From Rostratula benghalensis (taxonomy: Eukaryota > Chordata > Aves > Charadriiformes > Rostratulidae): a DNA stretch of 64,000 nucleotides. Each line of letters opens with the position of its first letter. Position 1 is the stretch's first letter. The stretch lies in assembly GCA_013399305.1 (NCBI GenBank), contig VXAI01000049.1:2179965-2243964 (forward strand), read 5' to 3'. The notes under the pieces were generated by a model. The model made no database searches and was not told the DNA's origin. It saw only the letters and a program-made list of their open reading frames with translations. Shown in pieces: positions 14,501 to 26,700 of this stretch. Both the position numbers and the translations under genes were made by a program.

Positions 14501-17500
14501 CCATATTGTTGTTTTCATGTTTTAAACTAATAGGAAGAATAAGTAAAGCACTAATTGATCACCTACTGTGACAAGACTTGGAGAAATACTTAAAGCAGCA
14601 ATGTGAATACCCTGTCAGAATAAATCATAAAGCATGCATTTCCATATGTATCTTGGAGTGAATCCTTCATGCAGTCTGACAAGGCCATTTTGAATTGATC
14701 ACATCCAGTTCTTCTTGGACACTCATGCATAAATACTTGGTACAACAACATTAATGAGCAATGACATAAGGAATTTAGGTCTAACCAAACAGACTCCATC
14801 TGAACAGTTACATGCTTAAATCCTTAAACTCCTTCCCCAGCTCCCTTGAGCAAATGAGTTGTTGTCTTCTTTAAAGGTGACAAAAAAATGATCACATAGT
14901 TGTTATTTAATACCTTTTTTTCAGCAAACCCTCCTAATAGAAGAGAAGCATAATAAAGACAAAGATTATATATGAGTGCAGTGGAGCTGCATTCCTCCCT
15001 ACAGATTGCATCCATCTCCCCTCCATTCCTCATCAGACTAGTTATTCACAAAGACTTTGGAAGAAATAAAATTGGTGCAGAACTCTAGTAAATCAGCCTA
15101 GCCTGACAAATCTCTCACAGTTTTCATTTAATTTAATTTCCTTTCTGCTACTGTCAACTTTCTGATCCCAGCCAATCTTTTTCTGAAGACTCTGTATTCT
15201 ACTGAGGGTTTTCAGGAAAAAATAAAAATAAAATAAAAACAATAAAACAGAAGCTTAAAGCAAAAGTTCTTAGTAATTTCTACATAGTAGTAACTTCAAC
15301 GTAGTAATTTCTAAGAGATTCATAGCTTGCAACTGATTCTTAATATTGGATAACTATTTGAAATAGTACTCTTTTGGTTACATATAATCAGCAATCTAAA
15401 GGGTCAAGAGACCTTACAATACACTCTGTCTATGCTGGCCTCCCCCAAGCCTTCACTCAGAGAACAAAATCGTGGAGGGTACCACAGGAGTTATAGAAGT
15501 ACACTACAAATTGTGTGTTTCCCCATCCACACTACTGCTTGCAAGTTTTGGGCAATAATATGTGCAAATTAAGGAGACCAATTATCTGCCACCTGGTTTG
15601 ATATGGTAAAGTTAAAAATATTTCAGGTCTAAATTATGTAAAAATCTGTGGAATGCTGAAGGTGTTCCAGGAGAACATGATCTGGGATGTCGTCACCCAT
15701 ACCAACAAGCTCTATCAGCCATGACTGCTGTTGTCTGTCTCCTGAAGCACAGGAGTACACTCCATACCGATGAAAAGAGTAAGCCCCTCCTCACAGCTCT
15801 TACAGCCACCAGGTGAAGTTCTCACTTCAACTATACATTCTGAATTGACAGAGGAACACAGTATGTTATGTTATTTTCCATGCAACACAGATAAATTTAC
15901 CTAAGCCAAGTTCCCAGTAGGTTAGTACCCACTCAGACATTACCCTGGTCACTTGTGCTTAAAATTAGCAAGTACCTGCTATTTCTTTTAGTAACTTGAT
16001 TTGGCACAATCATTAAGGACTGGGCTAAATCATATCTTCAGTTTAATCTGAACAGACCAGGCTTAAGCTGTTCTTAAGTTTTACTTCATTTCTAGGCTGT
16101 AGGCTAAAAAGCCAAACCAAACTTAAGCCAAATACCAGTCAAAATATCTTTATTTTTCCTTTCCTTGATCTGAAAATGAAACTTAACTGTAATTTGGATG
16201 TTTCTGTCAAACAGGAATGGAAACTTCCTCTTTTTTCCCTTTTTTTTCTTTCCCTCAGAAAAGAAAATTCTGGTTACTATTTCAGAATAATAGTTTCACT
16301 AAAACTGATGTTCCTTGGTGGGCCTCACTTAGCATGGAAAATGTTTACTTCTGCTCGAATTTGCAGAGCAGCATTATACTGATTCTTTTATCCTCACTTT
16401 TCTCCCCTGACATGAACACCAGTGCATACAGTATAAATACAGTATAAATTTTTGTCCCTGCACACACTGCTCTGCAGACCCTGTGGCATCCTGCTGAGCT
16501 CAAACATTTCATACCTGCATAAAAGAAGTTTGAACTAAAAGGCAGTGGGAGGCTGGACCTTTCATTCTTCTTATTGCATGAAGAAAAAGAAGTGGTATTC
16601 ACTGCATGAGTGTGCATGAGTTTCAGTATCACCATGCAAACTCAGGTGGACCTTTGGGAGGTGTATGCATCTGCAGGAGAGTATACTGGATATACAGCAG
16701 TATAACTGCTGCCCGTTACCCCTGCTTTCTTGCCACAGGTAGTGCAGGTCAAGGTATCTCCCAAAGCAGCGCAACACCAGAGCTTTTCCAAAGCTTCTCA
16801 CTCACGGATAAAACAGAAAGAGTTGAGGAGAAGTTGCTGCACTTGTGAATGTGAGGGATGCCAGACTCTAGCAGATAAAAACCAAAGATGTTACCAAAGA
16901 TGTTACACAGAGAGGGCTGTAGGTTCCATGTGGCCCTCTCCATTTTTAAATTACAGATTTTCAGCTGTGAACTGGTTGATATGTGAACTGAACCAACTAA
17001 CACACCATCAGCTTCAGCACAAAAACCTTCAGGAAGGGCCACGCTAAAACCAGAACTTATCCTGGAAAACGTACTTGACTACCTGCTTGAAATTAAAGGT
17101 CTTTAAAAACTAACTGTTTATGGTAATGTCTTGTACTGTGTTTAATCAGATACTAAGCAAATGAAAAAGGTCTATTAAGTACACTTCCTTTACTTGAATG
17201 AGACAGATTCATTTTCCTTTGCATATTACACCACCAAGTGGCCTAATGCTCATATTTTTTTCTGTTCCCTATGTGTTTCCTCTAGAGACACCACTACACA
17301 AAACAAAATAGAATTAAAATGCTGAATTGCTACCTAAAATAAAAAATTAACCGTAATATGATCTAAGAGATTCATCTAGATACTGGTATTAAACTTTCTG
17401 CTACTATAGCTTACAAGTCCAAATTCAATACAAGTCTAAATTTGATTATCTGTTTCTGCATTTACAACAACTTTAAACTTATTAGGAAAACATTTATCTC

Positions 17501-20500
17501 CACCGTTATTTGGGTGTTACATGTGTCTAATGAAGTAGTCGGATGCATCTGCTATCAACACAGGCACTTTAGATGCTTCATTAAATTTTAAATATGACAT
17601 AAGAAATTAAAAGATACACTACAGAAAAAAATGGTTTAGGACTTCAAATAAAGTCTGGCCAAGGAAGTGATTAAAGGAAAGTCGGAACAGGCTTTTAATT
17701 TCTTAATTGAACAAGCGAAGTTTGCAGGTATTTGAAATGAGCAGGACTGCAAACATCAGCGAGGGTAACAGCATCAGACTCAGAATCAGTACTAAATATA
17801 ATTTGGTTACATCTCAAAAAACACTGGGTTGCGTCCATCAGTTAAAAGCAGAGGTCGAACTTTCCATCCTCGTTTTCAATGCCCAATCTGACCCTGTTAC
17901 AAGATGGCATGGCTTTATCTGGAAACCTGCTCCCTATTTAGACAGCATTTAGCTCACTAGTTGACAACGTTAAGCTAGAATTTTGATGTTAAAATAATGT
18001 ATCCCTTAAGCTACCTTACTGAGAGAATCTTATTAAGAGTTAAATGCTCCCCTGATCCTGAGGGAGACATTTCTTCCAATACGATTACAGCAAATGCCAA
18101 GAAAAACTTTGGACCTTGTTGTTTCAAGCCCTGTAGACAGACAGTAGCCAGGTTGGATGCAGAAGTCACATAGATTTGAAGTAGACATGCACAGAAGTAA
18201 AGCTACTTCCCTGCTACATTGCTAGAGGTATACAGCAATCACAGAAGGAAGCTTCTGTTCCTCATTTGTTCAAGGAAGTCCCCTCAGTCACAGCTGCTTC
18301 CCTAAACAGCTTAGAGTAAGCTTGAAGTAAAGGAATATAACTATTAGGCAAAATATATAACTATTTGGCAAAGTATATAACTAAATATTTAGCAAAGTAT
18401 ATAATTATTAAGCAAGGTAAACAACACAATAGGATGCAGATTTCATCTGTACCCACCCAGGTATACAAGTGTGATTTCCTTTCAGAAAAGACTAGCTAAA
18501 TGGAAAGAAGGGGGAGAGGGAATGAAGATACAACAGGCAGGGTTGAAACAAGTCAATGTAGAAGACAAAACTCTGGATTGAAAAAAGGCCTCTGCCAGTA
18601 ACATCTCTCCTCCCTAAGTAAATTGCCTGCTGCAACTGGTATTCAGGTTTCTCCCGTTTTTTTTTTCCTCCAAATCCTGCACTTGGCTAGGAAGAAGCAG
18701 AGATGATGGATAAAAGCCATTTGTCCCTCCATCTCCACTCACCAGGGAAGCTATGTGGACCCAGGTGAATCCTGTTTAATTTTCCCAACTTGTGCGGCAA
18801 TAACAGCCAAGAACCAAGGTCATAAATGTTTAAATTTCATGCAATTTCATGCATGTCTAGCAAAAAATTTACTAGTTTAGTTCAGAGGTGTGCAACAAGT
18901 ATTTCCTCAGGTGTATAAAATCACTTCAAAAGACAGTTATTAAAAGAGTTGCCCACAGGACTTGGACAAGGTCAGAGGAAAGATATTTACAAAACAGACT
19001 TATACAAATAAACACACACATCTAGCAGGATGATCAGTGCCACAGCTCTATAGGTAATAATCCATATTTAGGATGGAATTACAACCTTGTTGTAAGTTTA
19101 TTGCAGCCTTAGAGACCTTGGGGTCAAACCAGATATTTACCTATTACCATGAGTAAATGAATTAGGTTTATTTTTCTTAGACAAAGTGCCATCTCTTCAC
19201 CACTAATAATTTACTTTGTTTCCAAATGAGATTTACCACCCCCACAACATGCAGCACTTCAGTGCTAAAGTAAAAAAGAGAAAATGCAGCATAATGACGA
19301 GCTGGCCTATTCAAACTAAAGGAAAACTTCCATCTGCCCCACTATATTTTGTCAGGCCACGTGTGTGTGGAAAATGTGTGTCCCCCCTTAATACTCACAG
19401 AATCAAGAGAATAGTCATACTGACTCTTTCAGCTAATGAATAACTGATTTAAAAGTCATATTGAAAATATTTCAGCTGTATGTGTTTGGATATTTTTAGA
19501 AAGGTGTGCTAGTGTAAAATACTGGTTTTAAATACACATCTGTCACAAAAACTGTTTATCCCAATGTTTCTGTGTGTCACAGACTACAAACCAAACCTGC
19601 TTATGAAAAATTCCCGGTGACTTTAGCATCCCAAGCTCCTACATGCTTGCGCACTCACGGAAACCTTCCAAAGATTTTAGTGCTCTTTTCTTCTGTACCT
19701 ATTCCTCCTGGACTACACTAGTGGTTAAAGCAACAGGATTTCACCAAGCTTTTTATATCTCCATTAACACATTAAATTATATTGATTATGCTATATACAC
19801 ACTGATCGAAGTCAACCCCCAAAATGACTGTGCTTATTGCAGCCTTCTCTGCTTAATGTTTTGGAAAAAATCCTATGACCAATTTAAATAATTACATTAT
19901 TTTATGTCTAGTTAAATGAATATACTCTAATATGATTTTATGCTATCCATAGGTCTCAATCCAAGTTCTTTAAGAAACAGGAGAAGGTAAACGTGAAACT
20001 ACTTGGGTGTTGATTTCCAAACATTTTCTCCATTACTCTTAGTGGCTAACAGTGATAGCAACATGCATTATTGTCTCTCATTCTTAAATGCTAGTTACTA
20101 TAGAAACTTGACAGTGATTAAGATCAGGAACATGATCCTCAGAAAATATGCAGTAAACTGAAATTATTAATCCCACACATTCAACAAACAAGAACAAGAC
20201 CCTGAATTTCTAATACCAGACAGTGGTAAAAATCTTCATAGACTTACAAATGGCATTTTAGAAATGACACCCAAACAGACTTTTTCTGAATAATATCATA
20301 CATGGAAACAATGTGACCTGAAGCAGGTTTTTACATGCTGACAGTACTGCCAGCTATTTGATTGCTAACAAAAAGTATTTCAAAGAGCATAGGTAAGAGC
20401 TTTCAAAGTGACTATTCAGAAGTAACTGTTGACACAGAGGTTCTTATCCTAGCCCAGCTCTTGTTTCGTGTGTACATAAGATGCAACAAATTTCCTTCTC

Positions 20501-22600
20501 ACTCTGTGATGCAATTCTGGAATCCATTCAGCTGCCATCTAAAATATCTCTGGTCACATTAGCAAAACACATGCACATTTACACTGCAACTTGGAGTCAC
20601 AGTAAGCATTCTACTATTTTATTGCATTAGCAAAAACCCTACTGCTTCAGCTGACATGGAGATTTTGTTACTAAGCTACATGCAGACCAAGTAACAATAA
20701 AAGCTGATAACTTTCCTAGGTGACAACAGAGTGTTTTGAGGTGCAAAATAGTATTGTCTTTTTTATTGTAATTAACAGAAGTTTCACTATTTGCATTCCC
20801 TCATCCAGAGAGTGTATTTTGCTCAAAAAGCAAGTTGTGGAGGAAGGATAAACTTACTTCAAAAAGTCGCATATAAGAAGCGATAATCTTTATTGTCAGC
20901 TCCCAAACCCAAATTCTTCAAACCAAACAGAAGTTTCTGTAACATTTAGAAGAAATAGAAAATCTTTGATCTATTTAGTCCTGCTATAAGTCTGTCAGCA
21001 CTGACAGCTCCTCTGCTACAGCACCAGGCACACACTGCACCGGCAAAGCTTCAGGGATCTCAAGTAACCGCTGAAAACCACCAGCTTTCAACTTTTGCTT
21101 GGTACAAGTATAATCTGTAAACAATGTGATTTGCTGTTGAACAATAACATCTTATTTGTGAGAAAACAGGTCATAGTAAGGCCTGGGTTTTTTTATGGTG
21201 ATATAATTACTTTCCAAGCATTTAAATGACAGCAGTTCCAAGTTGTATCCAGCCTCTGTGTTGATTTATAGGACTTTAGGACTTCCATCTTTCCTCTTTG
21301 CACAACTGAATTCCCCTGAAATAGGAAGGACTATCCCTAATGAGGGCTAAGAAGGCATAATGCATTGGAAGAGGAGGCAGGGATAAAATTCCTTTAGTTT
21401 TCTTCTGGTGCTAAAGGTACCAACAGAGACAGTTGGGCATGAAGGAACATGAGCTTGTTTCTCAGGGAACTGACAAGACCCCAAAACTCTTGAACACTGC
21501 TGAGAAACACACGATCTCTCTCCAAGCTTGCCCAAGCTGAACTGTGCTTTAAAAAGCTTCTTGAGTTTTTTGGAGGGAAAGAAATAGTGATTTTAATAGG
21601 AAAGGATAACTAGAGAAGAGGATGGCAAAACTGATGTGTATTCTACATATGCTTGCCTGCATTAACAGCTAAGACAAAGTGTATTTCTCTGATCCGGGGA
21701 TATTATTCAATGAGACACCTAGACATGGCAGCTCTCAAAGTTAGCAATTTCTCATATTACTTGTTTGCGTATAATTCTCTCAAATTTCATTAAATACAGG
21801 ACAAGATTAGTCATGAAGTTTCAGAATAGCTATGGAACAAATGGCCTTCCCATATAATATTTTAAAGAAAAAAAAATATTTCAAAAGCCTGCCAGTCCTC
21901 TTGTGGGAACAGAGGATATAGCAGCTTCTTTTTTTTTTCATTCTATAAAACATGGCCTTTGAATATTTACTAGTCTTGTATTTTCTACATGTGGCCACAT
22001 CCTAAGCAAAAGCCCTCTGCCTCTCACTAAAGTACGCTTAAGAACATTCACTGCATATGTAATAAGAGTATTAAAGGATCCAGATGTGAATTAGAAAAAC
22101 AACTGTGTCTATTATAGCTGAATTTCAAACTACTGGAATAAGATCAAGCGGGAAAGTTGTGGTTTATTCCAGAGCACCACCCACACAATTCTCTGAGTAG
22201 ATTACCAAATGACAGTAAATGCAGTAAAAATGCAAAACAAAGCTGTCGTATCTGATTAAATTACCAGCAACTGAACAGACAACTGACTTTTCTAACTTTT
22301 CAAGCTTTCAAAATAAAACTTGTGTAGACATACAGCTACACGTATCATAAATGTCTAATTAACAACTATTACTTTCTGTGGCTATACAATAAACATATGA
22401 TTCAACAAACGTTAGGAATACAGGATGTTGTGCTATATTTAATTTTTGAAAACTATTTGCCTTGCTTTGGGAATTACAAGGCAAGTGTGTTAACTTCCAC
22501 GACTTCTAAGAGGTCCCAATTTCCTGCAAAGTCCCTACCCTTCCTCAGGCGTAGACAGTCTCTGCTCTTCTCACTTGTACAAACATGGGCACAAATTCTC
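11580..22600. other. Gene-free intergenic flank (right part)
   Basis: No gene, tRNA or rRNA is recognised. The frames at 16176-17047 overlap on both strands, lack family resemblance and do not form a spliced model. Visible structure is limited to a 12-bp tandem duplication at 16881-16904 (ACCAAAGATGTT twice), a set of imperfect AT-rich repeats at about 18335-18417, and short A or T runs. Distal regulatory elements may be present but cannot be recognised from one sequence. Confidence 0.65.
18335..18417. repeat. Imperfect AT-rich tandem repeats, about 20-25 bp period
   Basis: Four diverged copies of a unit resembling 'tatataactatt(a/t)ggcaaa' lie head to tail. They share the words TATATAA and GCAAAGTA or GCAAGGTA. 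It is a small local repeat with no mobile-element hallmarks. Confidence 0.6.
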
Positions 22601-23072
22601 AAACTTTTGGGATGAGCAGGCCTTTATCGCTGACTGAGGGTCTGCCACAAGCTGGAGCTCTGCCTGAAGTGCCCCCCCCAGGTCACAGCCCTCACCACAG
22701 CCAGGAACCGGGTGACTCTCCCGGGCCCCTTTGCATTAAGTACAACTTAAAACTACACTTTCAGGAAAACAGGCTTCCCCAGCACCCCTTTGGCTAGTAT
22801 CACACTTGCCCCCTGGCACTTACAGACACGGCTGGGGAAGATTCTGCAGCACAGGCTAAACACGGGAGCACGTTGGCTGAATCCTGCCAAAGCCACTGAA
22901 ACGCTGGGCTGCCACGGAGACCCAAGGGGACAAACAGGGACAGGGCTGCAGGCACAGCCTGCCTCCAAGAGGATCATCCCTCCGAGGATCATGCCCTCCA
23001 AGGAGCATCTCCAAGGGAGCAGGAGGGGGATGGCTGGCGGCTGTGTGAGGAAAGCGGGGCCGCGGCGGCCGC

Positions 23073-23261
23073 GAGGCGGGAATCTGTGAGGAGCAAGGCG
23101 AGGCGGGAACCTGCGAGGAGAAAGGCGAGGCGGGAACCTGCGAGGAGAAAGGCGAGGCGGGAATCTGTGAGGAGCAAGGCGAGGCGGGAACCTGCGAGGA
23201 GCAAGGCGAGGCGGGAACCTGCGAGGAGCAAGGCGAGGCGGGAACCTGCGAGGAGCAAGGC
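23073..23261. repeat. 27-bp minisatellite, seven full copies
   Basis: Seven head-to-tail 27-bp units start at 23073, 23100, 23127, 23154, 23181, 23208 and 23235. They begin GAGGCGGGAA and end AAGGC. Three variants alternate: units 1 and 4 read ATCTGTG in the middle, units 2 and 3 carry GAGAAAGGC at the end, and units 5 to 7 are identical. Because 27 is a multiple of three, open frames appear in several frames on both strands; these are by-products of the repeat. Each unit holds one GGCGGGAA, an E2F-like core. The array ends about 0.4 kb before the BRD7 ATG. Confidence 0.97.
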
Positions 23262-23500
23262 GCCGCGGGCCCTGAGGGGAGAGGGCGCCAGGCTGTGAGG
23301 GCTCTGGGGCTGCAACGCTGCCCGAAGAAGGGGGCTGGGCCGACCGGCCAGCGTCTGCACAAGGCCGGGGACGGCTGAGGGGGCTGCTCACGACAGAAAC
23401 ACCCCCCGGGCGCTCACCGGCGCGGAGCGCACCTCCCAGCCCTAGGGTGCAGCCGCCCCTGCCGAGCCACCGCCACCGCCACCGCCCGCCGGGCCTCTTC

Positions 23501-23512
23501 CGCGCCTGCGCC
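23501..23512 (+). promoter_or_regulatory. NRF1-like site
   Basis: CGCGCCTGCGCC has the two-half GCGC...GCGC layout of nuclear respiratory factor 1 sites, with one change from the ideal palindrome. It lies about 140-150 bp before the BRD7 ATG, a usual place for NRF1 in CpG-island promoters. This is a motif match only. Confidence 0.5.
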
Positions 23513-23542
23513 GGCTGCCGCTGAACGGCTGGTCGTACCTCC

Positions 23543-23561
23543 GGCCCGCCAGGGGGCGCTG
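23543..23561 (+). promoter_or_regulatory. CTCF-type binding motif
   Basis: The sequence GGCCCGCCAGGGGGCGCTG agrees with the CTCF consensus at nearly all of the strongly weighted positions, including the CCAGGGGGCGCT core. It lies about 0.1 kb before the BRD7 start codon, so it sits at or just after the transcription start. Binding is inferred from the motif alone. Confidence 0.7.
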
Positions 23562-23651
23562 CGCGGCGGCCTTCCCCCTCCGGCCGGGTGCGCGAGGCGC
23601 CGGTCTCCGAGAGCGGAGCGCGGCCTACCCGGGCCGGCCGCCGCCGCCGCC

Positions 23652-23700
23652 ATGGGGAAGAAGCACAAGAAGCACAAGTCGGACAAGCACCCCTATGAGG
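23652..23700 (+). CDS. BRD7: BRD7 coding exon 1
   Basis: Encodes residues 1-16 ([16 protein letters not shown]) plus one base of Glu17. The donor AGG|GTGGGT lies inside a G-quadruplex-type run. The 5' UTR upstream is not delimited. Confidence 0.95.
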
Positions 23701-26700
23701 GTGGGTGGGCAGGGGGAGGCGCGGCAGGAAGGTCCCCAGGTGGGCGCTTCGCTGCTGGCCGGCCTGGCCCAGCCGCCGGGGCGGGGGTGGGTTGATAACT
23801 TGGTGGTGAAGCTGAGGGAATGGGGCGGGGAGAGCGGCCTGGGCGCCCCGGTGGGCCCCGGGGGGCCGGGCCCAGCGGCTCTGCCGGAGTTCGGGGGAGC
23901 GGCGGGGTCAGCTGCAGGGTCTGCAAAGAAAACCGAGGTGTGGGTTAGTGGCAGGGTGTGCGGGGGAGAGGCGGCGCCCTGTGGTACAGGCAGAGCGGCG
24001 GGGTGTGTCCGCGGCGGTGCTCGCTGACGCGGCGGGTGTCTCTGCCGGGTGTAGAGTATGTGGAAAAACCGCTGAAGCTGGTGCTGAAGGTCGGAGGGAA
24101 CGAAGTCGCTGAGCTGTCCACTGGAAACGCGGGACTGGATTCGAGCCTCTACGAAGACAAATCGGAACACGAAAAACACAAGGACAGGAAAAGGAAAAAG
24201 AGAAAGAAAGGAGAAAAACAAGCTCCTGGAGAAGAAAAGGAGAAAAGGAAGAGAAAAGTTAAGGTACATATTGATGCTAGTGTATTTTAGCAAAACCTCT
24301 AGTCTTCACATCAAAACATGAGTAGATGTGACTGTAACTCGTATCCTTAAATTGGAATATATTAAAATTCAGTGTATAGTTCGGCAAATTCCTTTCCTAT
24401 GGGTAATTTATTAGAAAAAGATAAAGCAATCTGAAACTTCTCATATTTCAAAAAACAATATTGGCAAATATAGAAACACAGAAAATTAAAAATGGGGGAA
24501 ATTCTGTATCTAAATGAATCTATTCATATGAAATGGAATGAAGAGTTTACAAGTTCTTAATTAAAAAGAAAAAAAAATTACTTCTCTCTCAGGGTTCTTA
24601 ATGCAATAAGTAATTCAGACACATTCATTTGAAGCATTACAGGTACCTCTAATTTTAAATTTCCTGACTGTTCCTAATGTTTTGGGTTTTTTTTTTTCTA
24701 AAATCTTCAACAGTCATCTTAGGGACTTTGCCAGAGACAATTCTCTGTGCAGAGAACAGTGCAGGGTCCTTTCTGTCATGCTCTAAGTAGCTGTCACATT
24801 TTTAAAAAGAAAATTCTGTGATACATGGCATTGTGTAGCTGAATTACTTTATTGTCCAGCAGATGGAGACAGTACCTAAAGAATACAAGTGTTTTAAAGC
24901 CTTACAAACTATTTTTATTTTTTCTTTTAAACTGTGAGGCTGTTTTGAAAATCCAGAGAGCATTATGTACAGGAATAGTGCTGGTTTGGCAGGTTTCTCT
25001 GAGTTTCTGTAACAATCTTTCCAGGAGGATAAAAGGAAGCGAGATCGAGACCATGCAGACAGTGAGGGAGACCAGGAAATGAAATGTCAGACCCCCATCA
25101 GATTGGAATTGCCACCAGAGAAAACATTGACGAGTACTTTATCAAAACAGGAAGGTAGGGGGAAAAAAGACATTTATTTTGCTAATTCCACTTTTCTTTA
25201 ATCGACATGGCAGGGTGTTGGAACTAGATGAGCTTTAAGGTCCCTTCCAACCTAAACCATTCTATGATTCCATGACTGACATTGTGTTGGTCTTTGTTTC
25301 CCATAGCAGCTGACCTGCCGGGTTTTTGCTATTTCAGTGGTTTCTTCCCCCCATCTCACACACAAATTTACACAGAAGTCACTCTATACTTCTTCTGCAG
25401 AACAGTACCTGCTACCTCTGTCAGTGTGAGCAGAATGTCAAGTGGGGCCAACAAGAAAAGTAGATGTGTTGTGGGTTTTGGCACTCTATTCTTTTCATTT
25501 ACGATGAATTCTCAAGTTGCATCACACTTTTTTTTTAGTTGATTTCTAATACCTTGGAAGTTTTGTACCTCTTGCAGTCAGTTCTGTTTCACACCCTTTC
25601 TTCCCCCCGCTTCTCTTTGGTCTAGAGGTGGAGCAGACACCACTTCAGGAAGCTCTGAATCAACTCATGAGACAGCTGCAGAGGTAAGTGTCTGTGCTGC
25701 AGGCTTCCAGAGCTATCAAATGAAAATAACAAACATTAAGAGAAGAGGTATGTAAAAAGATGAGTGAAAATATTATTCCTAAATGTTTTGCTAACAGTAC
25801 TATTGTAGGAATTTAAGTACTAGTTTAAGAATGCATACTTATAAAATTCTCAGCTTAGGCTTCTTGTAGACATCTTCCATTTGAATTTTAAAGTACTTTT
25901 TAAAAACTTTAAGAAATAGGACAATCTTGCAATAATGTGATGCTTTCTTTATATGAACCTTTTTTTCAGAGAGGCACAAGAGTTTGGAATGAACTCACCA
26001 AAAACTTTTTTTACCTCGGGTTCTCCTATTTTTAGTATTATTTACTATAAAAAGGAAGTATGCACTTAGAAACTTGAACCATGTTCTCTGACTGTCTTAT
26101 TAACCAAATGTCTTATGATTAAAACAGTCAGACTTGCAGAATTTGCAGTTCTTCCAAGTAGTCTGTGCTTTAAGATACTCTTTCTTGACTGTAGGATTAG
26201 GATTATGTGTGTATTTTGCACGAGAGCGATTGAAGGATCTTTCCCTTTACCTGTCTTGTCAGATTAAGTTGGAATCTGTTTGCGAGTTTTCTCTTAACCT
26301 TAAATTCTCAAAACCTTGCTGTCAGTTTGAAGAAACTTAACAACCAGCTGTCAAAAAGCCTGTGTGGGCCCTTCCGTGCATACAGAAAGCAGGGACCAGG
26401 TTTTGTCCTGAATCCTGTCTCTGGGGAGCGTCCCACAGGTGTGGCAGGACGTGCTGCAGTTTAGCAGAAAGCAAAAAAACCCAGTGGTTCTGGAGGAGAG
26501 ATTCTTGCCAGCTTATCAACTGAGCCCCTAATGAGAAAATACCAGCCAGCTGTATTGGATTTTAATGCTACTAGAAGCACCCAGGAACATCACTGAAAGT
26601 CTTAGGAAATCTTAATATAAAAATTAATAGCATTACATAAGCTGAGAATTAATACAAACATAAATGCACGTGTCCTCTCACAACTTTTAGCAGCAAACCT

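Larger units (their letters stand above)
22900..24100. promoter_or_regulatory. CpG island / BRD7 promoter region
   Basis: Base composition switches from AT-rich flank to very GC- and CpG-rich sequence, and back again after about 24100. The island covers the minisatellite, the region just before the BRD7 start codon, exon 1 and intron 1. No TATA box is evident near the expected start site. Together with the CpG density this fits a dispersed housekeeping-type promoter. The exact transcription start cannot be read from sequence; somewhere in 23450-23640 is likely. Edges are approximate. Confidence 0.85.

Noticed and set aside
16176..17047. Cluster of 68-105 codon frames on both strands
   Set aside because: Mutually overlapping on opposite strands, with no recognisable domain and no promoter or splice context. 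More likely chance openness in unique intergenic sequence.
22753..23391. 212-codon minus-strand open frame with Pro/Arg-rich repeats, and the overlapping 168-, 123- and 70-codon frames
   Set aside because: All are produced by the 27-bp minisatellite, whose length is a multiple of three, plus high GC. Several frames on both strands are open at once and none resembles a known protein.
23625..24293. 222-codon minus-strand open frame opposite BRD7 exons 1 and 2
   Set aside because: It is the shadow of the Lys-rich exon 2 (giving Phe/Leu/Ser) and the GC-rich intron 1. The real coding strand is set by clear homology to BRD7.
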